From a bacterium (GTDB taxonomy: Bacteria > UBA10199 > DSSB01): a DNA stretch of 7,563 nucleotides. Shown one piece after another: positions 1-6,672 of this stretch. The position numbers and the translations under genes are program-made. The first letter of the stretch is position 1. Each line of letters opens with the position of its first letter. The DNA lies in contig JAUHYS010000096.1 of NCBI GenBank assembly GCA_030426445.1, positions 1 through 7,563 of the forward strand, written 5' to 3'. The notes under the pieces are model-generated. The model was given only the letters and a program-made list of their open reading frames with translations, ran no database searches and had not been told where the DNA came from.

Positions 1-120
1 AACCTCAATAAATAAACCCTAAATTGACTCGATTACTAAACGTAATACGGGTTTTCACTGCTTCCACTACTTAGCACCCTAACCCTTAAAGAAAAAAACA
101 AAGACATTGATGTCATCATC
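1..120 (+). other. Scrambled or degraded 5' part of a response-regulator receiver domain
   Basis: The regulator that follows begins, at its first ATG (121), in the middle of a receiver domain, so the phosphoacceptor half should lie here. The reading frame is open only back to position 46; in-frame stops lie at 13-15, 25-27, 37-39 and 43-45. Just before the ATG the frame reads LKEKNKDIDVII, a normal lead-in to the fourth receiver strand. Another frame (23-79) reads ITKRNTGFHCFHYL, which faintly resembles the usual ITDLNMPGFxGFDxL block after the phosphoacceptor Asp. That would fit a receiver broken by small indels and substitutions. Whether this is contig-end sequence error or a real decayed gene start cannot be told from the sequence. 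No promoter or ribosome-binding site is recognisable. Confidence 0.45.
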
Positions 121-1332
121 ATGACAGCACAAGATACCATGAGCAATGCAATCGATGCGATGAAAAAAGGCGCTTACGACTATGTTGCCAAGCCTTTTGA
201 GCTAGAAGAGCTTTCCATTTTAGTCTCGCGGGCTATCAAAGCACGTCAGCTTAAAGAGGAAGTCAAACAATTACGCGAGGGGATGGGAAGCAACTACGAC
301 CGCGAAGCCAAAATTATTGGTGTTTCTAAAGCCGTCCGCGAACTCTACAAAACGATCGGCAAACTTGCCACGAGTCAAGAATCCGTACTGATTACCGGAG
401 AATCCGGAACAGGGAAAGAACTTGTCACCCGTGCGATTCATCAAAACAGCGAAAGGGCCAAACAAAAATTTATTGCGGTTAATTGCGCAGCGATTCCCAA
501 AGACCTTTTAGAAAGCGAACTTTTTGGTTATCGCAAAGGTGCTTTCACAGGTGCGGACGAAAACCGAAGCGGATTTTTTGAAATGGCCCATAGGGGCTCT
601 TTATTTTTAGATGAAATTGGCGACATGCCTTTGGGCTTACAAGGCAAACTCCTCCGCGTTTTACAAGAAAAGGAAATCCAACGACTGGGCTCTCGTGAAA
701 CGCAAAAAGTGGATGTCCGCATCCTTGCTGCGACCAATCAAAGTTTAGAAAATTTAGTCAAAGAAAAAAAATTTAGAGAAGACCTTTTTTTTCGTCTCAA
801 TGTCATTCCCATTCATCTCTTACCCCTTCGAGAGCGTCCCGAAGACATCCCTCCCCTTTGTGAACACTTTTTAAACCGGATTGCTGTGGACATGAAAAAT
901 CCGCCAAAAACTCTGACTAAAAAAGCACTACAATATTTACAAAAATTTCCTTGGCCAGGAAATATCCGCCAACTTGAAAACACTTTAAAGCGTGCTGCAA
1001 TACTCAGTCGACATGAATATTTAGAGGTCAAAGATTTTTCCCATCTTTTAGAAGAGCAAAGTGAACGGTCAGAACAAAATTTATCAGAACTTGGTTTGGA
1101 GGAAATGATCGAAGCCAAACTTCAAGATTTTTTGGATAAAACCAAAACTCTACCCATGCATGATCTTTATCAGACCATTATAACCATGGCAGAACGGCCT
1201 CTATTAAAATTGGTCCTCAAACAAAATCGCTATAATCAAATACAAACCGCAAAAATTTTGGGCATCAATCGCAATACCTTAAGAAAAAAAATTAATGAAC
1301 TTAAAATACCTCTTAAAGAAAAATTATTCTAG
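121..1332 (+). CDS. NtrC-type sigma-54-dependent response regulator, receiver domain incomplete
   Basis: This is a transcription activator that works with sigma-54 RNA polymerase, normally switched on by phosphorylation from a partner histidine kinase. Residues 1-40 are the C-terminal part of a receiver: MTA with the conserved Thr (2) and the KPF motif with the conserved Lys (24). The AAA+ domain runs from about 65 to 300. It has Walker A GESGTGKE (93-100), the sigma-54-contacting GAFTGA loop (140-145), Walker B LFLDEIGD (161-168) and the arginine-finger region FREDLFFRL (218-226). A Fis-type helix-turn-helix is at about 357-395 (AKILGINRNTLRKKI). The ATG at 121 is inside the receiver fourth strand and is not a natural start; the frame is open back to 46 and the true start lies upstream. 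The metal transporter gene begins 11 bp after the stop. The layout matches NtrC/AtoC-like proteins, but the target genes are unknown. Confidence 0.93.
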   Translation: MTAQDTMSNAIDAMKKGAYDYVAKPFELEELSILVSRAIKARQLKEEVKQLREGMGSNYDREAKIIGVSKAVRELYKTIGKLATSQESVLITGESGTGKELVTRAIHQNSERAKQKFIAVNCAAIPKDLLESELFGYRKGAFTGADENRSGFFEMAHRGSLFLDEIGDMPLGLQGKLLRVLQEKEIQRLGSRETQKVDVRILAATNQSLENLVKEKKFREDLFFRLNVIPIHLLPLRERPEDIPPLCEHFLNRIAVDMKNPPKTLTKKALQYLQKFPWPGNIRQLENTLKRAAILSRHEYLEVKDFSHLLEEQSERSEQNLSELGLEEMIEAKLQDFLDKTKTLPMHDLYQTIITMAERPLLKLVLKQNRYNQIQTAKILGINRNTLRKKINELKIPLKEKLF

Positions 1333-1343
1333 TGAGCACTTAA

Positions 1344-2090
1344 ATGAATTTTTTCCAAAATTTAACCCTTTATACCTTGATGATTGCAGCCGCGATACTC
1401 ATTGGCGGCATTCTTCCCATCGTTTTTAAATGGAAGCAAAAGCGTATTCCCATTGTACTCAGTATTTCCGCCGGTCTCATGTTAGGCGCTGCGTTTTTTC
1501 ATCTCATCCCAGAATCTTACGAAAATTTAGGCAAAGGAGTGGGCGCTTATATTCTGATGGGTTTTCTCTTTTTGTTTTTTATCGAAAAATTTGTCACGAT
1601 TCATGTTTGCGAACTTTTTGATTGCGAGGTTCACCATCTGGGCATCACGGCCTTTATTGGAATTGGCATTCATACTTTTGTCAACGGCATTGCTCTCGGA
1701 GCAAGCATACTAGAACCCTCCACAGCCTTAGGACTGAGTGTCTTTCTCGCAATCGCTGCGCATAAAGCCCCCGAAGTCTTTAGCTTAAGCAGTTTATTAC
1801 TCTCCAGCCATGCTAAACGCTCCATGATTATTAGCATTAATTTAATTGTATTGAGCATGATTCCTTTGGGAGCTCTCAGTTCTTATTACTTTTTAAAATC
1901 AGAAGGCCTGCTTTGGATGGGGAGGGCCTTGGCTTTTTCAGCAGGCACTTTTTTACATATTTCGCTTTCCGACTTATTACCCGAAGCCCATCGGCATTCG
2001 GATTCTCGACTTAAAACAACTTTGGCTTTTATCATTGGCTTAGTAGTCATGAGCCTTTTAGCGCGTTATTTTTTACACCATCATGAATAA
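1344..2090 (+). CDS. ZIP-family divalent metal transporter
   Basis: An inner-membrane protein of 248 residues with about eight hydrophobic segments (roughly 8-28, 36-56, 66-85, 102-122, 129-153, 161-182, 189-210 and 224-244), the usual ZIP topology and a normal bacterial length. The paired metal-site helices carry HTFVNG (His110, Asn114) and AAHKAPE (His140, Glu144), the places of the HNxxDG and HxxPEG motifs that bind Zn, Fe or Mn in this family. Between segments three and four is a loop HVCELFDCEVHH (87-98) with two Cys and three His, a possible extra metal-binding site. The protein ends in HHHE. The ATG at 1344 follows the regulator stop by 11 bp with a weak Shine-Dalgarno GTGAG at 1332-1336. 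The gene overlaps thiE by 8 bp, so the two are probably cotranscribed. The metal specificity cannot be read from sequence. Confidence 0.9.
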   Translation: MNFFQNLTLYTLMIAAAILIGGILPIVFKWKQKRIPIVLSISAGLMLGAAFFHLIPESYENLGKGVGAYILMGFLFLFFIEKFVTIHVCELFDCEVHHLGITAFIGIGIHTFVNGIALGASILEPSTALGLSVFLAIAAHKAPEVFSLSSLLLSSHAKRSMIISINLIVLSMIPLGALSSYYFLKSEGLLWMGRALAFSAGTFLHISLSDLLPEAHRHSDSRLKTTLAFIIGLVVMSLLARYFLHHHE

Positions 2091-2754
2091 AAACTCTCAA
2101 ATAAACATCCATACTCAAAACAAGCTAAGTGGCCTCTACGCGATTTGCGATATTCACTATAGCTCGCACTCTTCTCACCTTCAATTGGCCCAAGAACTCT
2201 TAGCAGGTGGTATTTCCATTATACAATTGCGTATGAAAGGTGAACAAGATCTGCAAAAAGTCGAATCAAGTGCCTTAGAAATTTTACAACTTAAAAAACA
2301 ATATAGCTTTATTTTTATTTTAAATGATTTTGTGGAGCTGGCTGCTAAACTCGGCGTGGACGGCATTCACCTTGGACAAGATGATATGGAGATTCATGAA
2401 GCACGCCAAATAGTCGGAGCCAATAAATTAATAGGTTATAGTTCGCATTCACTTGAGGAAGCCGTCACTGCTGAAAAAAAGGGCGCCGATTATGTTGCTT
2501 TAGGCGCTATCTACCCGACCCAAACCAAAGGTCCCGGGCATCCCGTCGTGGGCATTTCTACTTTAAATGAAGTTGTCAGAACTTTATCTGTCCCCGTGGT
2601 TGCGATTGGAGGCATCGATCAAAACAATCTCACCGAAGTGCTTGCTACCCAAGTCAACGCCGTGGCCATGATCACTGCATTAACCCAGGCTGAAAAGACC
2701 ACTGCAGCCGCTCAAGAAATGCTCGCCTTATATTCCAGGGTCTGTTCTTCATGA
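2083..2754 (+). CDS. thiE: Thiamine-phosphate synthase
   Basis: This cytoplasmic TIM-barrel enzyme joins hydroxymethylpyrimidine diphosphate to thiazole phosphate, giving thiamine phosphate and pyrophosphate. The 223-residue length is typical. Family motifs appear in order: QLRMK (48-52), ND (81-82), GIHLGQDD (94-101), GYSSHS (118-123), GAIYPTQTKGPG (141-152), AIGGI (174-178) and AMITALTQAE (195-204). The last corresponds to the SMISAISQAE stretch of the Bacillus enzyme. The acidic pair after HLGQ and the Ser/Thr-rich TQTK loop are where substrate diphosphate and Mg bind in the family. The ATG at 2083 lies inside the end of the ZIP gene (ATGAATAA overlap) with no clear Shine-Dalgarno, so translation is probably coupled. 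The 3' end overlaps thiD by ATGA. The N-terminal 14 residues are a polar extension before the first barrel strand (GLYAICD). Confidence 0.95.
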   Translation: MNKNSQINIHTQNKLSGLYAICDIHYSSHSSHLQLAQELLAGGISIIQLRMKGEQDLQKVESSALEILQLKKQYSFIFILNDFVELAAKLGVDGIHLGQDDMEIHEARQIVGANKLIGYSSHSLEEAVTAEKKGADYVALGAIYPTQTKGPGHPVVGISTLNEVVRTLSVPVVAIGGIDQNNLTEVLATQVNAVAMITALTQAEKTTAAAQEMLALYSRVCSS

Positions 2755-3539
2755 ATCAAAAAAAAATCAAACACCTTTTATCCATTGGCGGTCATGACCC
2801 TTCGGGTCACGCAGGAGTGATGGCTGATCAAGAAATCTGGCAAAACTATGGCATTCAGCATCAAGTGGTTTTGACAGCAGTCACAGCGCAATCTAAAAAT
2901 CAATTCCTTTCATGGGAACCGGTCTCGCTAAAATTATTCGAGCAACAGCTTCATTCGGTCAAAAATATTTGGGGGGTAAAAATAGGTATGATCGCCACAG
3001 CTCGGCATGCGCAGCTAGTCTGTGACTGGCTCAAAAAAAATCGGAGCTTATATGTGATTTGGGATCCGGTTTGGCGCTCTTCCACGGGAGCCCAACTTTT
3101 AAAGGCTAAAACTTTTTCTCCCGCTTTAAAAAATTTACTTAAGCAGTGTCATGGCTTCACACCCAATATTCCTGAGACTGAATGGATTTTGCATAAAAAA
3201 CTTCTAAAAGAAAAAAAGAGTACTCAAGAAGCTTTAAAATCATTACGCGTCATGGGAGCTAAAAAAAATCGCTGGGTTTTAGTTAAAGGCGGCCACAGCC
3301 TTGATAAAAACTTTTCTAATGACTGGCTTGACGACGGAAAATCATTCATAGAATTTAAGGCAAAAAGGGTGAAAGCTTTTTTACGTGGAACCGGCTGCCG
3401 TTTAGCTTCTGCAATTTTAGCGGAACTTTATCAGGGCAGAGATCTTGAGAAATCTATTAAAGGTGCAAAAAGAAAAATTTCTATTTTATTTCAAAGCAAA
3501 CAAAAAGAAAGGCGTTACACACCCTCTTCCAAAAGATAA
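2751..3539 (+). CDS. thiD: Hydroxymethylpyrimidine/phosphomethylpyrimidine kinase, divergent ThiD
   Basis: A ribokinase-fold enzyme that phosphorylates hydroxymethylpyrimidine phosphate to the diphosphate used by ThiE. Motifs in order: IGGHDPSGHAGVMAD (12-26), TAVTAQ (42-47), KIGMI (77-81), WDPVWRSSTG (104-113), TPNIPE (137-142), VLVKGGH (176-182), DWLDDG (191-196) and the anion-hole/catalytic RGTGCRLASA (212-221). It departs from the family in small ways: the usual SGGAG has His at the second Gly (20), HGTGC has Arg in place of His, and the C-terminus is a basic, low-complexity tail (about 238-262). The start ATG at 2751 overlaps the thiE stop by 4 bp, with AGGG at 2737-2740 as a possible Shine-Dalgarno. 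The last 25 bp overlap the oppositely oriented acyl-AMP ligase gene. The pairing with thiE supports function in thiamine synthesis; activity on free hydroxymethylpyrimidine is not provable here. Confidence 0.88.
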   Translation: MNQKKIKHLLSIGGHDPSGHAGVMADQEIWQNYGIQHQVVLTAVTAQSKNQFLSWEPVSLKLFEQQLHSVKNIWGVKIGMIATARHAQLVCDWLKKNRSLYVIWDPVWRSSTGAQLLKAKTFSPALKNLLKQCHGFTPNIPETEWILHKKLLKEKKSTQEALKSLRVMGAKKNRWVLVKGGHSLDKNFSNDWLDDGKSFIEFKAKRVKAFLRGTGCRLASAILAELYQGRDLEKSIKGAKRKISILFQSKQKERRYTPSSKR

Positions 3540-5563
3540 TCCGCTAGACTATCAATCGTAGGGTATTTCCAAAGTAAGGTCGGGGATAAAGTTCTGCCAA
3601 GATAATCTTCTAACTCTCCGGATAAATTCACCGCATCTTTAGAATCCAATCCATAGCTCGCCAGATTTTTACTAGAGTCAATTTCCTTGATTTCAATTCC
3701 CAAATGTTCGGCTAAAGTTTGGGCAAGCCATGTTCGAAGATCTTTTTGAGTACTATTTTGAGAGGATGATTGCTGAGAAGCTTCGGCACCTTTATCTTGT
3801 TTGACATGTTGGTGCTGATCAAAATCAATTATCTCTAGCTTGCCCTCTTGCCACTCTTGATAAGTCGTGGAGCGACGAATTTTTCCGCTGGAGGTTTTTG
3901 GAATTGCGCCTTTATCCAACAAAATGATCGTATGAACTTCTAACTCATGCTCTAAAGCAATGGCCTCGCGAATATCGGCATACACTTTATCGTAATCTGG
4001 TTTTTCTTCATCCAATTTTTTACAGTCTATCTCAATGGCCAAGGCCAGTTTTTCTTCGTATCCAACTTTTATCGAGAAAGCAGCCGAACAACCCACGCGC
4101 AAAGCCGGATGGGATTTTTCTGCGCTGCGTTCGATATCTTGAGGATAATGGTTTTCTCCACGAATGATAATGAGGTCCTTTAAACGACCCGTGACATAGA
4201 GTTCGCCATCCTTTAAAAAACCGAGATCACCCGTGCGTAAAAAAGGGCCCTCTTGAGAGTCTTGCAAATAGGCGGCAAAGGCCGCTTGCGTGGCTTCCGG
4301 TTTTTGCCAATAACCTAAAGCTACGGTAGCGCCTTTCACCCAAATCTCACCCACTTCAGCTTCTTGGCACTCTGTCATGGTATCCGGTTTAGCGATGACA
4401 ATTTTTTGTCCGGGAAAGCTTTCTCCAGCACCAATCAAAGTCAACATTTTTTCGTCATCGGCTGGCTTGGATAAAATTTGATCGCGTCTGAATTGTTTCT
4501 GAGGAATTGTCATACTACGAAAGCCACGCAGTTGCCTGGCGCCCGAAACCATTAAAGTCGCTTCTGCTAAACCATAACAAGGGTAAAGCGCTTCGGGTCG
4601 AAAACCGCAAGGGGCAAAGGTCTCACTAAAAAGTTTCACGGTCTCTGGCATAATCGGCTCAGCCCCCGAAAAAGCTACCTTCCATGAGCTTAAATCTAAC
4701 TCCGCGATTTCTTCGGGCTTCGCCTTGCGAGCACAAAGCTCATAAGCAAAGTTGGGTCCTCCACTGATCGTCGCCTGATATCGAGAAATCGCTTTTAACC
4801 ATCGCATGGGTTTTTGTAAAAAATGCAAGGGAGACATTAAGATAGACTCAACACTCGCATAAATGGATTCAATAATAGGTCCAATCAGTCCCATATCATG
4901 GTAAGGTGGAAGCCAAGAGCAACCCTTATCGCTAGATATCATACCAAAGCCATAAAAAATCGTTTCAAGGTTGCTTAAGAGATTCCCGTGAGAAAGCATC
5001 ACACCTTTTGGGTCACCGGTCGAGCCTGAGGTATATTGTAAAAAAGCTAAGGAATTTTCATTAAGATCCGGGTATTCCCATTTTTCTTCGAGCCCTGGGG
5101 CAACTTGATCGCTTGCAATCCAATCCATGGCAGCCAACTGAGGGGCTTGCGTACCAATGTATTCGGCCATAGCAAGTATATTGGATGAAGTTAAAATGGC
5201 TTTGGCCTGACAGTCCTGAACAATGGCTTGCAGTCTGGGCAAGGTCCTTTCCAAACGAGAGGGGTCAGGCGGATAAGCAGGAACTGCAACCACTCCGGCA
5301 TAAAGGCAAGCAAAAAAACTGGCAATATAATCTAAGCCCGGAATGTAGATTAAGACCACCCTTTCTCCCACTAATTGTCGTTTTTGCAAATCGGCTGCGA
5401 TCCGTTTTGCTTGTTGTTCAAGTTGACCATAAGTGATCTTGGATTCTTGAGCGTCTCCATCTTCTAAAAAGGTAAATAAATTTTTCTGGGATAAAGTTTG
5501 GCAACGCGTATTAAGTAGCTCAACCAGGTGATTAAATTTTTCTTTTTTAGGAAGATGAACCAC
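3515..5563 (-). CDS. Fatty acyl-AMP ligase with fused C-terminal acyl carrier domain
   Basis: This cytoplasmic enzyme activates a fatty acid as acyl-AMP and probably loads it onto its own carrier domain. In 682-residue numbering from the GTG start, the adenylating domain has YTSGSTGDPKG (177-187), PYHDMGLIG (220-228), YGLAEAT (330-336), RTGDLGF (443-449), the family-typical GRLKDLIII followed by GENHYPQDIE (459-478), and PKTSSGKIRR (555-564) with the catalytic Lys. The stretch at about 343-375 fits the FAAL-specific insertion that separates these ligases from acyl-CoA synthetases. A Gln/Ser-rich linker (590-606) leads to a carrier domain (608-682) with GLDSKD; Ser641 is the expected phosphopantetheine site. 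A TTG at 5629 would add 22 residues but has no Shine-Dalgarno. The GTG at 5563 has GAGGG seven bases upstream and gives the usual FAAL N-terminus. The gene is divergent from the desaturase and overlaps thiD at its 3' end by 25 bp. Confidence 0.93.
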   Translation of the reverse strand: MVHLPKKEKFNHLVELLNTRCQTLSQKNLFTFLEDGDAQESKITYGQLEQQAKRIAADLQKRQLVGERVVLIYIPGLDYIASFFACLYAGVVAVPAYPPDPSRLERTLPRLQAIVQDCQAKAILTSSNILAMAEYIGTQAPQLAAMDWIASDQVAPGLEEKWEYPDLNENSLAFLQYTSGSTGDPKGVMLSHGNLLSNLETIFYGFGMISSDKGCSWLPPYHDMGLIGPIIESIYASVESILMSPLHFLQKPMRWLKAISRYQATISGGPNFAYELCARKAKPEEIAELDLSSWKVAFSGAEPIMPETVKLFSETFAPCGFRPEALYPCYGLAEATLMVSGARQLRGFRSMTIPQKQFRRDQILSKPADDEKMLTLIGAGESFPGQKIVIAKPDTMTECQEAEVGEIWVKGATVALGYWQKPEATQAAFAAYLQDSQEGPFLRTGDLGFLKDGELYVTGRLKDLIIIRGENHYPQDIERSAEKSHPALRVGCSAAFSIKVGYEEKLALAIEIDCKKLDEEKPDYDKVYADIREAIALEHELEVHTIILLDKGAIPKTSSGKIRRSTTYQEWQEGKLEIIDFDQHQHVKQDKGAEASQQSSSQNSTQKDLRTWLAQTLAEHLGIEIKEIDSSKNLASYGLDSKDAVNLSGELEDYLGRTLSPTLLWKYPTIDSLADYLLEEGV

Positions 5564-5655
5564 ACTTATGCCCTCATGATTAGAGTTGACAATATAGAGC
5601 TTTGGGTTAATTTGCTGTCTCCCTAACAAAGTGATTTTTTTTAATCAATGGTATT
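5564..5655. promoter_or_regulatory. Divergent promoter region between acyl-AMP ligase and desaturase
   Basis: This 92-bp gap must hold the start signals for both genes. On the plus strand a perfect -35 box TTGACA (5586-5591) is followed after 16 bases by a weak -10 candidate TAATTT (5608-5613), which would place desaturase transcription about 35 bases before its ATG. On the minus strand TATATT (5596-5591) is a good -10 hexamer for the ligase, but no convincing -35 precedes it. The two candidates share base 5591, so the polymerase sites would compete. The call is from hexamer matching by eye. No operator palindrome was recognised. Confidence 0.35.
5571..5575 (-). promoter_or_regulatory. Shine-Dalgarno site that fixes the acyl-AMP ligase start
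   Basis: On the minus strand this reads GAGGG, followed by seven bases and a GTG at 5563-5561. It is the only good purine-rich site near the 5' end of the gene. The longer TTG alternative at 5629 is preceded by an A/T-rich stretch without one. From the GTG, the protein starts directly at the family's normal beginning (VVHLPKKEKFNHLVELL). Confidence 0.6.
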
Positions 5656-6639
5656 ATGCAACAAACTCCGCGGAAAGATTATGTGCGTCTTCACGAGCCC
5701 AATCCTCATTGGCAACGCATGAAACAAATTTTGTCTGTTCATCCTGAAATTAAACAGCTTTTTGGTCCCACTCCCTCTACAGCTATCTACGCAATCTCAC
5801 TTATTTTATTACAATTTCTTTTAGCTTATTGGGCTCCAACACAAGCTTGGTGGCTTTTTGCATTGATCACTTATTTTATCGGAGCCACGATCAATCACTC
5901 TTTATACGTTGTCACCCATGAACTAACGCATAACTTAGTCTTTACTCACCCTTGGCAAAACCGACTTTTTGCTTTGGTGGTCAATGGCCCTTTGTTTTTT
6001 CCTAGTGCCATGCCCTTTTTTAAATATCATATGTTGCATCATACCCATCAAAGTGAGTTTAACTACGATGCGGATTTAGCTTCTAAGAAAGAAGCGGATT
6101 GGATTGGAAATTCTTTTGCTCGTAAAGCGTTGGCTCTTTTCTTTTTCTCTTTTGTCCAGGGCACCTTAAGGCCCTCTCGACTCAAAAATGTCAAATTTTG
6201 GGACACCTGGACGCTGCTCAATTTTTTGACTCAAGCTGCTTGGTTAATTGGGCTTTATTTTCTTTTTGGTGGAATGGGATTACTTTATTTATTTCTTTCG
6301 ACGCTTTTTGCTTTGGGAATTCACCCCATGGGTGGCCGTTGGATACAGGAGCACTATCTCGTCAAGGAAGGTCAAGAAACCAATTCATACTATGGTCCCT
6401 TAAATAAATTTTGCTTTAATATGGGTTACCATAATGAGCACCACGATTTTATGAAAGTCCCTTGGTCAAAACTTCCAAAAGTTCGAGCCATGGCGCCAGA
6501 GTTTTACAATAACCTGTTTTATTACCGATCCTGGTTAGGCTGTTTAAAACGTTTTATCTTTAGTCACCATACCACCTTTTATGATCGCATTGTCCGCTAT
6601 GACCAAAAAGGCGAAGGCAATCCTCCTAAGCAGTCTTAA
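5656..6639 (+). CDS. Membrane lipid desaturase of the sphingolipid delta-4 desaturase (DES/DEGS) type
   Basis: An integral-membrane di-iron oxygenase-type desaturase of 327 residues. Three histidine boxes bind the iron: HELTH (88-92), HMLHH (125-129) and HNEHH (259-263). Hydrophobic segments lie at about 43-60, 65-85, 103-117 and 187-220. The whole chain is collinear with human DEGS1 (323 residues) as I recall it: an N-terminal Lipid_DES-like lead-in (HPEIKQLFGP, 29-38, against YPEIKSLMKP), NHS before box 1 (80-82), a shared Arg-Pro at 172-173, and LGIHP then EHY, ETNSYYGPLN and GYHNEHHDF (220-265). DEGS enzymes insert the 4,5 double bond of dihydroceramide and need an electron donor such as cytochrome b5; none is fused or adjacent here. 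The ATG at 5656 has only a weak Shine-Dalgarno (ATGG). It lies divergent from the acyl-AMP ligase-carrier gene and 33 bp from the convergent barrel gene. The real substrate (ceramide-like lipid or carrier-bound acyl chain) is not determinable from sequence. Confidence 0.9.
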   Translation: MQQTPRKDYVRLHEPNPHWQRMKQILSVHPEIKQLFGPTPSTAIYAISLILLQFLLAYWAPTQAWWLFALITYFIGATINHSLYVVTHELTHNLVFTHPWQNRLFALVVNGPLFFPSAMPFFKYHMLHHTHQSEFNYDADLASKKEADWIGNSFARKALALFFFSFVQGTLRPSRLKNVKFWDTWTLLNFLTQAAWLIGLYFLFGGMGLLYLFLSTLFALGIHPMGGRWIQEHYLVKEGQETNSYYGPLNKFCFNMGYHNEHHDFMKVPWSKLPKVRAMAPEFYNNLFYYRSWLGCLKRFIFSHHTTFYDRIVRYDQKGEGNPPKQS

Positions 6640-6672
6640 CTTCAAACCTGATGACTCTGTTGAAAAATAGAT

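Noticed and set aside
16..90. Three CCCTAA/CCCTTAA-like motifs resembling telomeric repeats
   Set aside because: They are not in tandem, are few and imperfect, and lie in the low-quality or degraded edge region of a bacterial gene. Chance is a sufficient explanation.
2000..2083. TPP riboswitch upstream of thiE
   Set aside because: This stretch is coding sequence of the ZIP gene, and no conserved riboswitch core (such as CTGAGA with ACCTGA) was seen.
5185..5436. Plus-strand open frame inside the acyl-AMP ligase gene
   Set aside because: It lies wholly within a strongly motif-supported gene on the other strand, has no recognisable domain and no ribosome-binding site of note; it is a frame shadow. 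The same holds for the other short frames at 271-465, 528-737, 813-1118, 1430-1621, 1670-1858, 2181-2366 and 6198-6407.
3515..6639. Specific call of a terminal-alkyne (Jam/Ttu-type) biosynthesis operon
   Set aside because: The ligase-carrier-desaturase logic is similar, but the desaturase aligns with the sphingolipid DES type rather than the JamB acetylenase type, and the carrier is fused rather than separate. The product cannot be named.
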